Below, in pieces: positions 6,091 to 6,333 of a stretch of 6,333 nt of DNA. The notes beneath the pieces are model-generated. The model searched no databases and had not been told where the DNA came from. It saw only the letters and a list, made by a program, of their open reading frames with translations. This DNA is from Chloroflexota bacterium. GTDB lineage: Bacteria > Chloroflexota > Anaerolineae > Fen-1058. A program made the translations under genes and the position numbers. Location of the stretch: contig JACRBO010000082.1 of NCBI GenBank assembly GCA_016219235.1, positions 1 to 6,333 of the forward strand, given 5' to 3'. Position 1 is the first letter of the stretch. Every line of letters starts with the position of its first letter.

Positions 6091-6333
6091 TCCAAAGGCA
6101 CAGCCGGAACCGTCATGCCCGAACGCTTCTGTCGGGCATCCACACTGACGATTGGCAAATCGTGCTGATCGGGCCACTGGATTCCCGCCAACAGCTGTTG
6201 TTTCTTGCAATCTCGTACCCTAACAGTCTCATAAAATCGTACCGCTTTTGAGCATGCCCGGCGAACCGGCCCAACCGCCAGCGATTGAAATCGCGCCTAA
6301 CGGGCGTGCCGCCGACCGTCGGCCTACGCCGAC
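6091..6333. other. Non-coding, hairpin-rich tail with a degenerate dispersed-repeat-like segment
   Basis: No convincing gene lies here. The segment CGTCATGCCCGA...TCGGGCATCCA followed by CACTGGATTCCCGCC-like sequence (about 6111-6189) resembles dispersed intergenic repeats seen in many bacteria. Small inverted repeats occur at 6115-6139, 6148-6163 (ACGATT/AATCGT), 6281-6294 (GCGAT/ATCGC) and 6318-6333 (GTCGGC/GCCGAC). There is also a 12-nt perfect palindrome, CAACAGCTGTTG, at 6189-6200. No promoter or clear terminator is seen. Confidence 0.5.
6115..6139. repeat. 8-bp inverted repeat, REP-like
   Basis: ATGCCCGA (6115-6122) and TCGGGCAT (6132-6139) are perfect complements around a 9-nt loop, 24 nt after the stop of the small membrane protein gene. 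It lacks a following T-run, so it is more likely a dispersed palindromic repeat than an intrinsic terminator, although it could still slow 3' decay. CATGCCCG recurs at 6254-6261. Confidence 0.55.

Noticed and set aside
6115..6139. Intrinsic terminator after the small membrane protein gene
   Set aside because: The stem is good but no T-run follows, and the sequence looks like a dispersed palindromic repeat.
6030..6251. 73-codon + strand open frame over the end of the small membrane protein gene
   Set aside because: It overlaps a better supported gene, lacks a ribosome binding site and reads through the palindromic non-coding tail.

Overview
The window looks like a piece of a GC-rich Chloroflexota (Chloroflexi) chromosome, probably from an Anaerolineae-like or other environmental member. 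No 16S or phylogenetic marker is present, so this is inference from style. The signs are a secreted multidomain protein with a VYLPLVLN segment before its C-terminal jelly-roll-like domain, membrane-anchored bacterial SH3 (SH3b) proteins with Pro-Thr linkers ('TPTPT'), an Ala/Pro/Thr-rich lipoprotein, a cNMP-binding/SpoIIE phosphatase fusion, and spacers made of in-register 7-bp repeats. All convincing genes are on the + strand.

Layout. (1) 1-1914: the 3' part of a large secreted modular protein, cut at its 5' end by the window edge. It holds the tail of an FN3-like domain, a xanthan-lyase/amidase-associated alpha/beta domain, an Ig-like domain, an FN3-like domain, the VYLPLVLN linker and a terminal 'NGDFETG' carbohydrate-binding-like domain. 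(2) 1917-1993: eleven contiguous degenerate heptamers that run into the next start codon. (3) 1992-3245: a cyclic-nucleotide-binding domain, coiled coil and SpoIIE/RsbU-type PP2C phosphatase. (4) 3242-3778: a membrane-anchored SH3b protein overlapping the phosphatase gene by 4 nt (TTG start inside ATTGA). (5) 3785-3955: two blocks of heptamers (8 + 13 units) split by a 24-nt AT-rich spacer. (6) 3962-4468: a second SH3b protein, paralogous to the first. (7) 4502-5890: a lipoprotein with a Ca-binding-like DxNxDGxxD motif and a helical TPR-like C-terminal half. (8) 5887-6090: a tiny two-helix membrane protein, coupled by an ATGA overlap and preceded by the only strong Shine-Dalgarno in the window. 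(9) 6091-6333: non-coding, rich in small inverted repeats.

How it may work together. The phosphatase/SH3b pair is very likely co-translated and could link a cytoplasmic ligand-sensing, partner-switching phosphatase to an envelope-anchored wall-binding domain. The second SH3b gene, the lipoprotein and the small membrane protein form a second tight group. All encode envelope-located products, so an envelope sensing or maintenance role is a reasonable inference, but no partner (STAS antagonist, anti-sigma kinase, sigma factor) is visible. No convincing rho-independent terminator, tRNA, rRNA, CRISPR array or transposase was seen.
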